26,595 nucleotides of DNA. Origin: a virus. The translations under genes and the position numbers were made by a program. The DNA lies in the IMG/VR virus record IMGVR_UViG_3300028283_000027, positions 1 through 26,595 of that record; one strand, written 5' to 3'. Positions 1-8,801 of the stretch are shown piece after piece. Numbering within the stretch: position 1 is the first letter of the stretch; each line of letters starts with the position of its first letter. A model generated the notes under the pieces. The model had not been told where the DNA came from and ran no database searches. It saw only the letters and a list, made by a program, of their open reading frames with translations.

Positions 1-32
1 TATAACGGGTAAAAATGGGAAAGGAGGGCAAA

Positions 33-407
33 ATGTATAAAAAAAGAATCCAAGTTTCACTGTTGTTGATTATGGCGCTGGTGCTTGTGTCGGGTTGCGG
101 CGGCAACAAGGCCATGCAGGACAAGCAACAGGGCATTGCATTCAAGGCAATTTACAAAAGCGTGTTTCTTGAGGTCAAGGCGGTCAATGAAAACCAGTTT
201 GCAACGGAAACTGAAAAGAAACTTGCGAAGGAAAAGCTGGAAGTTCTGGATGAAGTGTATCCGCTGATTATTGACTTCTTAACTCCTATTGACCCAATGA
301 ATCCTGCTGGCCCGATTACTGGATATGCTATGTCAGATGCAAAGGTAAAGGCACTGCTTGACGGCATTGACAAGTTAACAAAGTTGGCGACAAAAGGAGG
401 TGCTTAA
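33..407 (+). CDS. Predicted lipoprotein (124 aa)
   Basis: The protein starts with a positively charged end (MYKKR), then a hydrophobic run and a lipobox ending VSGC, so Cys22 should be lipidated after signal peptidase II cleavage. Gly at +2 argues against the inner-membrane retention signal, suggesting an outer-membrane lipoprotein of a Gram-negative host. The mature part is mostly helical and charged, with no recognised domain. I chose ATG 33 rather than the in-frame ATG at 15 because GGAGGG lies five bases upstream of it and the signal peptide then begins properly. Its stop overlaps the start of the next gene. Codons such as GCG, CTG and GGC are commoner than in the structural genes downstream. 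A lysis role (Rz1-like) or surface exclusion are possibilities only. Confidence 0.75.
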   Translation: MYKKRIQVSLLLIMALVLVSGCGGNKAMQDKQQGIAFKAIYKSVFLEVKAVNENQFATETEKKLAKEKLEVLDEVYPLIIDFLTPIDPMNPAGPITGYAMSDAKVKALLDGIDKLTKLATKGGA

Positions 408-574
408 TGGATCCTGCAACTATTATGTTATTTGCAAGCATCCTCAAAGGCATAGTGTCTGTTGTCGGGGAGCAAATGCGACTGGCCGGGGCAACTGAAG
501 ATCAGATCAATCAAGCTGCAACCAAAGCCCTTGAGGAAATGCAAGGTATGAACCCGGATACTTTGAGAAATTAA
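407..574 (+). CDS. Small hypothetical protein (55 aa)
   Basis: This short reading frame starts at ATG 407, overlapping the TAA of the lipoprotein gene by one base, with AAGGAGGTG a few bases upstream, which strongly supports translation. The product begins MDPATIMLFASILKG, has a mildly hydrophobic amphipathic N-terminal half and a charged helical C-terminus rich in Ala, Gln and Glu. It has no recognised family. Base composition matches the lipoprotein gene and is richer in G+C than the terminase and portal genes that follow. It is too short to be a typical small terminase subunit, although it lies directly upstream of the large terminase; that role cannot be excluded but nothing in the sequence supports it. 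Confidence 0.65.
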   Translation: MDPATIMLFASILKGIVSVVGEQMRLAGATEDQINQAATKALEEMQGMNPDTLRN

Positions 575-575
575 C

Positions 576-602
576 CACTATGTTAAATAAATGAACATAG
601 TG
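576..602 (+). repeat. Palindromic boundary repeat, copy 1 (forward)
   Basis: The arms CACTATGTT (576-584) and AACATAGTG (594-602) are perfect 9-bp inverted repeats around the 9-base loop AAATAAATG. The copy fills the gap between the G+C-richer upstream genes and the A+T-rich terminase gene. Its ATG at 591 opens a frame that reads into the terminase. Confidence 0.9.
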
Positions 603-620
603 AATACCACGAAAGGTCTT

Positions 621-2090
621 ATGGAACGTACACCTGAAGTAGATGAAATACTAAAACAATGTTTTTTAAGTACAAAAGTTTGTGCTAAAGTTCTTTTTCC
701 TGAAAGATTTTTTAGGGCATTTTCATCGCTTCATAACGAAATTTTTGATATACTTGATAATGATAATATTCATAAAGCTGTAATTGCTGCACCTCGTGGC
801 TTTGGTAAAACTAGTATTGATACTATTGCATATCCAGCAAAGAAAATTCTCTTTAGAGAGAAAAAGTTTATTGTTCCAGTTTCATGCACAGCCACGAGTG
901 CAGTAATGCAAGGTGAAAATCTTAAACGTGAGTTGTTATATAATCAAGATATAACTCGTTTATTTGGCCCGATGAAAACAGATTCATTTAGTAAAGAACA
1001 ATGGATAACTCAAAGTGGCACAATGGTTATGCCTAGAGGTGCTGGACAGCAAATTCGTGGATTACTATTTGAACGGTATCGACCAGATCTTATAATAGCT
1101 GATGATCTTGAAGATGCTGAAAGTGTTAAAAGTGAAGAGCAACGACAGAAACTTAAAGAGTGGTGGTTCTCAGATGTTTGTAATAGTGTAGATCGTGGAT
1201 CTAAAGACTGGAAAATCATTATGGTTGGTACAGTGTTACATGAAGATTCACTTTTAGTTAATTTACTGGAAGATCCTGATTGGTATGGTATTAGGTTATC
1301 TCTATGTGATGATGAGTTAAAAAGTAATTGGCCGGATTTTATAACTGATGAAGAAGTAAAAGCATTATATGAAAGCCATAAAAATAAAACACCTAGTCAA
1401 GTTGATCTGTTTTATCGTGAGTATAGGAACATACCAATAAGTACTGAGGATGCGGTTTTTAAGCCAGAGTATTTTAAATATTATGAAGAAGTTGATTTTG
1501 TAGAGAGTAAAAAATCAAAAGATTGTATAACAGTTGTTATTGTGGATCCTGCTAAAACAGTAAAGTTACATAGTGCAGACTCAGCTATAATAGGAATAAG
1601 TTTTGATCGAGAGTCTCGTGCTATGTATATAAGGGATGTAGTGGCAGGAAAGTTTTATCCTGAAGAACTTTATGACAAAGCTATTGATATGGTTGAGCGA
1701 ATTGGTGCGAGAATACTTGCACCGGAAGTAACTTCTCTTAATGAATTTATAACTCAGCCATTTATAAATCAGATGAAATTGCGAAACTGTTGGGCGCAGT
1801 TTGTTGAGCTTAAAGCAAGATTGAAAAAAGAAGATCGCATTGCATCCCTTGTACCATACTATCGCCAGGGATTTGTTTTTCATAATAAAGTATGTTGTAC
1901 TAAACTTGAATCACAATTGCTATCATATCCTAAATCTCGCTTATGGGATGTAATGGACGCAGAGGCATATATTATAGAGTTAATGGAACTTGAAGGTCAG
2001 TATTTTGATCCACCAGATATTCCTGAAGATGATGAAAGTTATTTTGAACTGGAAAATGATGGAATTATTGAAGGTTGGAGAACAATATAA
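621..2090 (+). CDS. terL: Terminase large subunit
   Basis: This is the ATP-driven DNA packaging motor and nuclease. Counting from ATG 621 (489 aa), a Walker A motif APRGFGKTS lies near residues 57-65 and a Walker B LIIADD at 157-162, followed by Leu-Glu-Asp. The C-terminal RNase H-like nuclease begins with IVDPAK (Asp309) and continues through a region with further acidic residues near LAPEV. The start is ambiguous. An in-frame ATG at 591 lies inside a palindromic repeat and has no ribosome binding site, whereas ATG 621 has GAAAGG four bases upstream and gives an N-terminus (MERTPEVDEI) like those of related terminases, so I prefer 621. The gene is followed at once by the portal gene, the usual packaging order. 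Confidence 0.93.
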   Translation: MERTPEVDEILKQCFLSTKVCAKVLFPERFFRAFSSLHNEIFDILDNDNIHKAVIAAPRGFGKTSIDTIAYPAKKILFREKKFIVPVSCTATSAVMQGENLKRELLYNQDITRLFGPMKTDSFSKEQWITQSGTMVMPRGAGQQIRGLLFERYRPDLIIADDLEDAESVKSEEQRQKLKEWWFSDVCNSVDRGSKDWKIIMVGTVLHEDSLLVNLLEDPDWYGIRLSLCDDELKSNWPDFITDEEVKALYESHKNKTPSQVDLFYREYRNIPISTEDAVFKPEYFKYYEEVDFVESKKSKDCITVVIVDPAKTVKLHSADSAIIGISFDRESRAMYIRDVVAGKFYPEELYDKAIDMVERIGARILAPEVTSLNEFITQPFINQMKLRNCWAQFVELKARLKKEDRIASLVPYYRQGFVFHNKVCCTKLESQLLSYPKSRLWDVMDAEAYIIELMELEGQYFDPPDIPEDDESYFELENDGIIEGWRTI

Positions 2091-2102
2091 AGGAAACGAC
2101 TT

Positions 2103-4127
2103 ATGCCAGTAATTGATTATGGATCTAAAAATGGAAGTCCAACAAATTTCCAGGGAACTAATTTTGATTATGATTATCCTAGGGGATTAGATCTTAAACC
2201 TGGGAGTAGTTTGCATACGAAATTAGTTAGTGAAATTAAGAAACGGGCACTGGCTTCGCAAAGAGTTATGTCTTCAAGATATGATGATTGGAATACTATT
2301 GATCGGACTTTGACAGCATTTATTAATCTTGATGACAAGGAAAAAAAGTCAAAAGCAGAAGATGATAGAAAACCAACAAGTATTGTATTCCCTTATAGTT
2401 ATGCTATTATGGAAACACTACTTGGTTATCTTACTGCTGCCTTTTTTCAAGACCCAATTTTCCGTTATGAAGGTGTTTCACCTGAGGATACTCTTGGAGC
2501 TATTATGATGGAGAAGGTTATAGATCTACATTGTAATAAAAGTAAAGTTGCTTTGAATCTTCATACTATGTTTCGTGATGATCTTGCATATGGTTTTGGT
2601 GTAAGTGCTCCTGGGTGGACTAAAAGAGTTGGATGGAAAACTATAAAAGCTGAAACTGGGATTATGGGAATTTTAGGTAAACTAGTTGGTGGAGGAAGTG
2701 CTAAGAAAAGTGAAGAATCTATATTATTTGAAGGAAATGAACTTAGTAATATTGATCCATACCTTTGTTTACCTGATCCTAATGTAAGTATCCATGATCA
2801 GCAGAAAGGAGAATTTTTTGGTTGGATTGAAAAAACTAACTTAATGGATATGCTCTCAACAGAGAAAAATAATAAAGATATTTTTAATGTTAAATATTTG
2901 AAAAGTGTGCAAAATAAAAGATCTGCGTTATTTGAGGGAGATAAATCTGAAAGAGAAAGACGTACTGGAGGAGTTTCTAGAATTAATGATGATAACATTA
3001 CAAGTCGTGTCGACAATGTAAATATGTTTATTAAGATAATTCCAAGTGAATGGAATCTTAGTAATAATGATTACCCAGAAAAATGGGCGTTTTGTTTAAG
3101 TGCTGATGAAGTTATAACTAAATGCAAACCACTTGATTTAGATCATAATATGTTTCCAATAGCAATAAGTGCTGGAGATTTTGATGGCTATAGTTCAACA
3201 CCAGTTTCAAGAATTGAAATGCTTAGTGGAATGCAGGGGATTTTGGATTGGTTGTTTAACACTCATATTAGTAATGTTAAGAAAGCTATAAATGACATGC
3301 TAATTGTTGATCCTTATCTGGTAAATGTTAAGGATATTGAAGATCCTAAACCAGGAAAACTTATTCGTCTGCGTAGACCGGCATGGGGCAAAGGTGTAAA
3401 AGATGCAGTACAACAGCTTGCGGTACAAGATGTTACTAAAGGACATATTGCAGATTCATCTTGGATTGTCCAGTGGATGCAAAAAATAGGTGCGGCTGAT
3501 GATGCTGCAATGGGAGCACTACGACAGGGCGGGCCAGAACGTCTGACAGGAAAAGAGTTTGAAGGTACTAGAGCTGGTGCATTCTCTCGACTTGAACGAA
3601 TGGCAAGAATTATTGCTTTACAGGCAATGCAAGATATAGGATATATGTTTGCCTCACATACAAAACAGTTGATGAGTGAAGATTTATATGTTACTACAAG
3701 TGGCCAATGGCAGCAAATGTTAATGACTGAGTATGGAGATAGGATTAATAAAGGAAAAATGAAGGTTAGTCCTTTTGATATTCTTGTAGATTATGATATT
3801 AAGGTACGAGATGGAAGTGTTCCGGGAAGTAACTACAGTGAGGTTTGGACTAAGATATTTCAGATGATTGCAACAGAACCTCATTTGAGGCAAAAGTTTG
3901 ACATTGTTAAAGTATTTGAACATATAGCAAGAAATAATGGGGCTAAGAATATTGAGGAATTTGAAATAATGCCTATGCCAGATGAACAAGTACAACAACA
4001 GGTTCAAGCTGGTAATATGGTTCCATTACAAGATATAGCACAACAGCAACATTATTTACCTAATGGAGCCCAAGATATAATTAATGGTATTCCAGGAGTT
4101 AAATATCTTCAACAAGGAGCCCAGTGA
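2103..4127 (+). CDS. Portal protein (674 aa)
   Basis: This is the likely portal, the dodecameric ring at the packaging vertex through which DNA enters and leaves. I base the call on its place directly after the large terminase, its length (674 aa, typical of podovirus portals), and recognisable portal-like segments: an N-terminal region with TSIVFPYSYAIMETLLGYLTAAF, a central mixed region, and a Gln-rich C-terminal tail (QVQQQVQAG, then QQQHYLPNG) typical of portal barrels or crowns. AAGGAAAC precedes ATG 2103. Its TGA overlaps the start region of the next small gene. No single catalytic motif exists for this family, so the call rests on context and overall resemblance. Confidence 0.85.
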   Translation: MPVIDYGSKNGSPTNFQGTNFDYDYPRGLDLKPGSSLHTKLVSEIKKRALASQRVMSSRYDDWNTIDRTLTAFINLDDKEKKSKAEDDRKPTSIVFPYSYAIMETLLGYLTAAFFQDPIFRYEGVSPEDTLGAIMMEKVIDLHCNKSKVALNLHTMFRDDLAYGFGVSAPGWTKRVGWKTIKAETGIMGILGKLVGGGSAKKSEESILFEGNELSNIDPYLCLPDPNVSIHDQQKGEFFGWIEKTNLMDMLSTEKNNKDIFNVKYLKSVQNKRSALFEGDKSERERRTGGVSRINDDNITSRVDNVNMFIKIIPSEWNLSNNDYPEKWAFCLSADEVITKCKPLDLDHNMFPIAISAGDFDGYSSTPVSRIEMLSGMQGILDWLFNTHISNVKKAINDMLIVDPYLVNVKDIEDPKPGKLIRLRRPAWGKGVKDAVQQLAVQDVTKGHIADSSWIVQWMQKIGAADDAAMGALRQGGPERLTGKEFEGTRAGAFSRLERMARIIALQAMQDIGYMFASHTKQLMSEDLYVTTSGQWQQMLMTEYGDRINKGKMKVSPFDILVDYDIKVRDGSVPGSNYSEVWTKIFQMIATEPHLRQKFDIVKVFEHIARNNGAKNIEEFEIMPMPDEQVQQQVQAGNMVPLQDIAQQQHYLPNGAQDIINGIPGVKYLQQGAQ

Positions 4128-4129
4128 TA

Positions 4130-4351
4130 ATGGAAATAACTATTGGTGAACTTAAACGATTTCTTGATGATCCTGTGTGGAAAGTTTTTAAAAAAGAGTT
4201 ATCTTTTATGAACTCTAATGTTGTTGCAAGTATTTTAACTTTGAATGAACCCATAGAAATCTATCGGGCACAAGGAAGAAGTGAAGTATTATCTGATATT
4301 GCTAAATGGCCAGATATGCAGTTGGAACAAATGGAGTCTGATAAAGACTAA
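4130..4351 (+). CDS. Small conserved-type phage protein between portal and scaffold (73 aa)
   Basis: This short acidic helical protein begins MEITIGELKRFLDDPVWK. It has no recognised function. Genes of this size often sit between portal and scaffold in podovirus-like genomes, so it is probably a morphogenesis factor; this is inference from position. Two starts are possible: GTG 4124, which overlaps the portal stop, and ATG 4130. AAGGAG at 4114-4119 is four bases from the GTG and ten from the ATG; I prefer the ATG. The stop at 4349-4351 overlaps the left end of a palindromic repeat. Confidence 0.7.
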   Translation: MEITIGELKRFLDDPVWKVFKKELSFMNSNVVASILTLNEPIEIYRAQGRSEVLSDIAKWPDMQLEQMESDKD

Positions 4352-4377
4352 CTATGTTCATTTTTTTAACACAGTTA
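4349..4377 (-). repeat. Palindromic boundary repeat, copy 2 (reverse, one mismatch)
   Basis: The arms TAACTATGTT (4349-4358) and AACACAGTTA (4368-4377) pair with one A/C mismatch around the loop CATTTTTTT. The loop reads as the reverse orientation of copy 1. It separates the portal-linked gene from the scaffold gene. Confidence 0.8.
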
Positions 4378-4393
4378 ATGGAGGAAATTATTT

Positions 4394-5236
4394 ATGGAAA
4401 ATGATAGTAAAATTGAAGAAACTGAAAATCAGGTAGAGGAAATGTTAGCACCATTTTTATCACCCTCTATGGGAGAACCTGAAAATGAAGAGAAAGGAGA
4501 GGAAATATCGGAAGATAAAGAACTTGAAAGTAAAACAGAAACAGAAGAAATTTCAAAGGATGAAGATTCAAAAGGATCAGAGGGAAAAAAGGTTGAAGAA
4601 GTTGTAGATAATGAAGTTGAATTAAGTGAAATTGATGAGATTAAAAAACAAAATACTATCCTAATGCAAAGGATTGAAGAGTTATCAGGTAAAATTATAA
4701 GTCCAACTGCACCAATTAAAGAGAAAATATCTGAAGTTGTTGAAGAAGAAAAGAAACCTAATGTTTATGACTTAATTGGTGATAATGATATTGATGATGT
4801 TCTTGGAAGTAAAGAACTCTTTAATGTCGCAATTGCAAAAGCTATGCAGGTTGCAGAAGAAAGAGCGATTCAAAAAATTCTAGTTAGCATTCCTGGAATT
4901 GTAATGAGACAAACTGAACAACAGTTAGCTATCAAACAAGCAACAGATGAATTTTATATTGAAAATCCAGATCTTGAACCAGTAAAGAAAACTGTTGCGG
5001 CTGTTGCTAATGAGATATATAGTACTAATCCACAATTAACTATTGCTGAGATCTTTACAAAATCAGCAGAAAAAACAAGGGAGATTCTAGGTCTTCGGAA
5101 AAAAGCAAATACTTTAATTAATGAACAGGGAAGAAGTCCGGAATTGGTTCAAAGAACAACTGGCGCCAGAGGACGAACAAAAGAGCCAAGTCTGGATAAG
5201 TTTCAGCAGGAATTACAAGATTTACTTAATTTTTAA
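4394..5236 (+). CDS. Putative head scaffolding protein (280 aa)
   Basis: The first 100 residues are extremely acidic and low in complexity (runs of Glu, Lys, Asp and Ser), followed by a short coiled-coil-like stretch (EIDEIKKQNTILMQRIEEL) and a helical C-terminal half ending LDKFQQELQDLLNF. An acidic, coiled, helical protein of about 280 aa between portal and major capsid genes is the hallmark of phage scaffolding proteins, which direct procapsid assembly and leave before packaging. GGAGG lies nine bases before ATG 4394. No protease motif is visible. The call is from composition and position, not from a specific motif. Confidence 0.75.
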   Translation: MENDSKIEETENQVEEMLAPFLSPSMGEPENEEKGEEISEDKELESKTETEEISKDEDSKGSEGKKVEEVVDNEVELSEIDEIKKQNTILMQRIEELSGKIISPTAPIKEKISEVVEEEKKPNVYDLIGDNDIDDVLGSKELFNVAIAKAMQVAEERAIQKILVSIPGIVMRQTEQQLAIKQATDEFYIENPDLEPVKKTVAAVANEIYSTNPQLTIAEIFTKSAEKTREILGLRKKANTLINEQGRSPELVQRTTGARGRTKEPSLDKFQQELQDLLNF

Positions 5237-5251
5237 ATGGGAGGATTTTTT

Positions 5252-5620
5252 ATGGAACGGAGAGTAGAACGTATTGATGGCGAAATGTTGGATAGTATGA
5301 GAGGGAATAATTTTCTCCTTCTGACACTTACTACAGCAGTTCCAACATATCAAATGAAAGCAACTGACTTTTGTATTCGGGCAATTTCTGAAGTTGCTGA
5401 CGCAAGTGGAATTATTACCTTGCCAAGTAAAGCAGAAGCAGCTGGAAAGATGTATTATGTTAATGCCCCAACTGGTGCGGCAGGTGGTGATATTTCACTG
5501 TATGTAAAGGAGACTGCAACTGAGCTTACCACTGTAGGTGATCTTGATGCTGATGATGATTGGATTATGCTCTTTTGTGATGGGTACAATTGGAGAACTA
5601 TTACTAGTGGTGTAGCATAA
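5252..5620 (+). CDS. Putative head decoration or accessory capsid protein (122 aa)
   Basis: The protein looks beta-rich, with alternating hydrophobic and polar residues and many Thr, Ala and Gly. It contains a segment (LPSKAEAAGKMYYVNAPTG) like the small beta-barrel or jelly-roll proteins that decorate phage heads or form fibre heads. Its position just before the major capsid gene fits a decoration role. I chose ATG 5252 over the in-frame ATG at 5237 because the ribosome binding site GGGAGG lies between them, upstream of 5252. The function is inferred; a small coat or virion protein is the alternative. Confidence 0.6.
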   Translation: MERRVERIDGEMLDSMRGNNFLLLTLTTAVPTYQMKATDFCIRAISEVADASGIITLPSKAEAAGKMYYVNAPTGAAGGDISLYVKETATELTTVGDLDADDDWIMLFCDGYNWRTITSGVA

Positions 5621-5638
5621 TCCACGAAGGAGGGTTAA

Positions 5639-6196
5639 ATGGCTATTACAAATACATTGTTGAGTACTAAACTCACTGACATCCACAATCATGCACACAC
5701 ACTAATTACGAATCTTGGGGTTGTGGATACGGTAGTTGATAGAATTGAAGCTGCTCTTGGTATTTCTGGATGGAAATGCTTAGAGAAATCTGATGGTGCA
5801 GTTCTCTCTGGGGCTGATGATTTGTTTACTATAACTGGTGGGCCAATTATTGCCTCGGTTATTGGTATTGTAACTACAGTTTTGGGTGGTGCTGCTAATG
5901 GTACATTACAACATACTACAACCACTCCTGCTGCTACTGCTGCATTATCAACAATTGTAGCAATTGATTCTGATGCTGCTGGAACTTCTTATCGTTTTGT
6001 TGGTGTAGCTGGAGTTCTTACTCCTGTAACTGCTGGTGCTGTTATTATTGATCCAGTAACAGTTGCGGATTGTTTGTTCTTGCTTCCTATTGGAACATTA
6101 AGTTTTCTAGGAAGTGCTGCAAGATCTGGTGTTATTAAATGGTATTTAACTTATAAGCCGTTAAGTGTTAATAGTGTTATTGTCGCTGCGGCATAA
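5639..6196 (+). CDS. Putative head decoration or head-fibre protein (185 aa)
   Basis: The N-terminus (LLSTKLTDIHNHAHTLITNLGVVDTVVDRIEAAL) is a likely coiled coil or trimerisation helix. The rest is a Gly/Ala/Thr/Val-rich beta-sheet region (VLGGAANGTLQHTTTTPAAT and on), a layout seen in phage head-decoration or head-fibre proteins. The strong binding site AAGGAGGGTTAA precedes ATG 5639, and it sits between the 122-aa protein and the major capsid gene. This supports high-copy virion protein expression. The assignment is structural inference; I cannot name a family securely. Confidence 0.6.
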   Translation: MAITNTLLSTKLTDIHNHAHTLITNLGVVDTVVDRIEAALGISGWKCLEKSDGAVLSGADDLFTITGGPIIASVIGIVTTVLGGAANGTLQHTTTTPAATAALSTIVAIDSDAAGTSYRFVGVAGVLTPVTAGAVIIDPVTVADCLFLLPIGTLSFLGSAARSGVIKWYLTYKPLSVNSVIVAAA

Positions 6197-6223
6197 TTTT
6201 GGTTTATCTGAAAGGAGTAAAGT

Positions 6224-7516
6224 ATGGCTGGATTTCTTGGAATGATGGGTACTGGTGATTGGGGAACTTCTGAAAGACCTAAAAATTTCCGTGAGGGAAT
6301 TCTTTATCTCTATCCCAATGGTGAACTTCCTTTAACTGCAATTATGTCTAAAATGGGATCTGAGAAAGTTGATGATCCTGAGTTCTCTTGGTGGACTAAA
6401 GGACTTCCATTGCAAGCTGGAACTGTTGCAGATGTTTATACTGATTCAGCACTTTCAAGTGCATATGCTACTGGTGGTGCAGTTGGAGATGTTCTTTATG
6501 CCAAGGTAACTGCTGCTGTTGTATCTGAGTTTCGTGCTGGGCATCAAGTTCTTTTGCGTAATACTGCTAACTATCTTGATGATTGTAATGCAAAGGTAGT
6601 GGGAACTTTGAGTAATGGAAATAATTCTTATGTTGCTTGTAAGTTACTCCAAGCTGACCCAACCACAACGGGTATTGCTGATACCAATAGGATTTTGGTA
6701 ATTGGTAGTGTAAACCCTGAGGGTGGTGCAATGCCAGCAGCAATTTCATACGCACCAACTAAGTATTATAACTATACTCAAATTTTTAGAACTTCTTTGA
6801 GTATTACCCGAACTGCGAAGTTGACAAAACTTCGTACTAAAGCTCAGTATGAGGAAAGTAAACGTGAAGCACTTCAGCTTCATGGTATGGAACTGGAAAA
6901 AGCTTTCCTTTGGGGAACCAAGAGTGAACTAACTGGTGCAAATGGTAAACCGGAAAGAACTACTGATGGTGTAATTCCTTTTATTGTGGCTAATGGTGGA
7001 ATAAATGATGATTTTTCTACTAATGCTAGTGCACCATTTTTGAATTCTTATTGGGTTGATAGTGGTGAAGAATGGCTTGATACTCAGCTGGAATCAATGT
7101 TTCGTTTTGGTTCTTCTGAACGTCTGGCTATTTGTGGTAGTGGTGTAATTCTTGGTATTAACAAACTGGTTAAACAAAATGGTACTTATATGTTTACTCC
7201 AGTTACTAAAAGTTATGGTATTCAGGTAATGGAATGGAGAACTCCTTTTGGAGTTATTTATTTGAAGACCCATCCTTTGTTTTCTTATGAAACCACTAAC
7301 CGTAACAGTATGATTTGTATGGATATGGCTAATTTGAAGTATCGTTTTTTAACTGATACCACTTTCTATGATGATCCAGACAAGAAGAATACAGGACGAA
7401 ATAGGATTGATGGTACTGATGAGGAGTTTCTAACTGAATGTGGTTTGGAAATTCATCATCCAACTACGTTTGCTTATCTGAATGGATTTAATACAGATAA
7501 TGGAACACCGGCATAA
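6224..7516 (+). CDS. Major capsid protein, SU10-like (430 aa)
   Basis: This is the likely HK97-fold shell protein. The sequence includes DPEFSWWTKGLPL near residues 52-64, which resembles the SU10-type major capsid family (formerly DUF5309), and a long helical region TKAQYEESKREALQLHGMELEKAFLWG followed by beta-rich A-domain-like sequence (ICGSGVILGINKLV, VMEWRTPFGVIYLKTHP). Its size, and its position after scaffold and decoration genes and before the adaptor gene, agree. AAAGGAG precedes ATG 6224. A 15-bp hairpin follows the gene, as after capsid genes of many phages, where it may limit read-through or protect mRNA ends. Confidence 0.88.
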   Translation: MAGFLGMMGTGDWGTSERPKNFREGILYLYPNGELPLTAIMSKMGSEKVDDPEFSWWTKGLPLQAGTVADVYTDSALSSAYATGGAVGDVLYAKVTAAVVSEFRAGHQVLLRNTANYLDDCNAKVVGTLSNGNNSYVACKLLQADPTTTGIADTNRILVIGSVNPEGGAMPAAISYAPTKYYNYTQIFRTSLSITRTAKLTKLRTKAQYEESKREALQLHGMELEKAFLWGTKSELTGANGKPERTTDGVIPFIVANGGINDDFSTNASAPFLNSYWVDSGEEWLDTQLESMFRFGSSERLAICGSGVILGINKLVKQNGTYMFTPVTKSYGIQVMEWRTPFGVIYLKTHPLFSYETTNRNSMICMDMANLKYRFLTDTTFYDDPDKKNTGRNRIDGTDEEFLTECGLEIHHPTTFAYLNGFNTDNGTPA

Positions 7517-7525
7517 TGTGTTAGT

Positions 7526-7562
7526 CATAGTGATAACTCCTTTTGATGGGGTTATCACTATG
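7526..7562 (+). terminator. Strong hairpin after the capsid gene, possible partial terminator
   Basis: The arms 7526-7540 and 7548-7562 form a 15-bp stem with a single G-T pair and a 7-base loop (TTTTGAT). It follows the major capsid stop by about ten bases. There is no long T-run afterwards, only TTTAAAAAA, so it may be a leaky terminator or an mRNA-end stabiliser rather than a strong terminator. Its right arm shares the bases CACTATG with the left arm of the adjacent palindromic repeat, so the two hairpins exclude each other. Confidence 0.55.
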
Positions 7563-7582
7563 TTTAAAAAATGAACATAGTG
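7556..7582 (+). repeat. Palindromic boundary repeat, copy 3 (forward)
   Basis: The arms CACTATGTT (7556-7564) and AACATAGTG (7574-7582) pair perfectly over 9 bp around the loop TAAAAAATG. It lies between the capsid gene and the adaptor gene, and the GGAGG of the next gene follows directly. Confidence 0.9.
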
Positions 7583-7590
7583 GAGGTTAA

Positions 7591-8316
7591 ATGACACTTT
7601 TAGAAATAAGAAAAAAATTTATTGAACTTAGTGGAAGATATGATTTAGTGTCAAACACTTCTACTTGGCTGGATAATGGAGCTAACTTTTTTATTAACTC
7701 TGGACAGAACTTTCTTGATCGTTTAGTTGAAACTCCAGAAACAAAAGCGAGTGTTTTTCTTCCCCTTGCAGTTGGAACATACTCAGTTATGTTTCAACTA
7801 CGATGTCGCGCAATACTTGAGGTTTGGGCAAATAATACAACAACTAGAGTACTACTTGAAAAGTGTACTTTAAAAGAAATGAAAGAATATTATGATGGAC
7901 TTGTATCTGAAATAACTGCTGGTGTTCCACTTTACTATTGTCCAGCGAATCTCAGAGCACTGGAAACAACAGTTAAAACATCATTGGGAACATTTTTAAA
8001 CTATACCCATACAGAGAGTGATAAAAAATACAACTATCGTGGTTTGATTATTGCTCCAGTTGTAGATGAATCTTATGTTATTGAGGTAATTGGAAACTTC
8101 TATCAAAATTCATTGTCTGATGATACACAAGAAAATTATTGGACATTAGAAACTCCTGAACTATTATTAAAAGCTGCTCTTTATCAACTTGAAGTTTTCT
8201 ATCGTAATTCTGAAGGAGCAAAAGATTGGCTTAATGCACTTCAGTTTGAAATAGCTGAACTGGATAAAGATATGATAGAAGAACTAATCTGTGATATTGA
8301 TGATATGAAAGGATAA
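7591..8316 (+). CDS. Head-tail adaptor (phage adaptor-like) protein (241 aa)
   Basis: The N-terminus (LLEIRKKFIELSGRYDLV, then DNGANFFINSGQNFLDRL) resembles the phage adaptor family of podovirus-like phages, counterparts of T7 gp11, which attach beneath the portal ring. The middle contains beta-rich sequence and the C-terminus a helical LLLKAALYQLEVFYRN segment typical of this family. Its position straight after the major capsid protein fits. GGAGG lies four bases before ATG 7591. Resemblance is by memory of the family and not by a catalytic motif, so moderate certainty. Confidence 0.75.
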   Translation: MTLLEIRKKFIELSGRYDLVSNTSTWLDNGANFFINSGQNFLDRLVETPETKASVFLPLAVGTYSVMFQLRCRAILEVWANNTTTRVLLEKCTLKEMKEYYDGLVSEITAGVPLYYCPANLRALETTVKTSLGTFLNYTHTESDKKYNYRGLIIAPVVDESYVIEVIGNFYQNSLSDDTQENYWTLETPELLLKAALYQLEVFYRNSEGAKDWLNALQFEIAELDKDMIEELICDIDDMKG

Positions 8317-8318
8317 TT

Positions 8319-8801
8319 ATGCAGCCATTTAAATTACAAGGAATGACAGTGGATGAAAAACTAAATCATGCTGCACTAGTTCTTGACCGTCTTAATAATA
8401 GACAAGAATTATCATCAGCTGTAGTTGTTTTTCCTCCGAATATTTATTCAGGATTTAAAGAGACTGTTGGAGAAGATGGAATTATTTTTAAGTGTATGTT
8501 TCCAGTAAGAGGTAAGTTATCAAAACTGTGTGTAATGATTGAAGATGTAAAAGAAAATACTGAGGTTATTTTTTCTTTGAAAAAACTTGGCGTACACACG
8601 AAGGCAGAACAAATTAGTTATATAATAATGAAAACTAATTTTATGTTTGAGTTGATAACTGTTGATGTAAAACCTGGAGATTATTTAATATGTAGTACAA
8701 AGATGCCAGAGAAAATAACTAATATTTATGTGGCAATCCTTTATAATATAGATTCCATAATTGGTACTCCAAAAGTTATTAAGTTAGGAGAAAACTCATG
8801 A
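8319..8801 (+). CDS. Hypothetical virion-module protein (160 aa)
   Basis: I do not recognise this protein. It begins MQPFKLQGMTVDEKLNHAALVLDRL, a helical segment, then turns beta-rich (GIIFKCMFPVRGKLSKLCVMIEDV), suggesting a small beta-sandwich with an N-terminal helix, which could be a tail-fibre attachment or head-completion protein. AAAGGA precedes ATG 8319, two bases after the adaptor stop, and its TGA overlaps the ATG of the next gene, so it is translationally coupled on both sides. A structural role is inferred only from the operon. Confidence 0.65.
   Translation: MQPFKLQGMTVDEKLNHAALVLDRLNNRQELSSAVVVFPPNIYSGFKETVGEDGIIFKCMFPVRGKLSKLCVMIEDVKENTEVIFSLKKLGVHTKAEQISYIIMKTNFMFELITVDVKPGDYLICSTKMPEKITNIYVAILYNIDSIIGTPKVIKLGENS

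Noticed and set aside
1581-1883. 100-aa minus frame inside terminase and similar antisense frames at 2798-3016, 3720-4007, 8847-9071 and 17523-17918
   Set aside because: They lie antisense within well-supported genes and have no ribosome sites.
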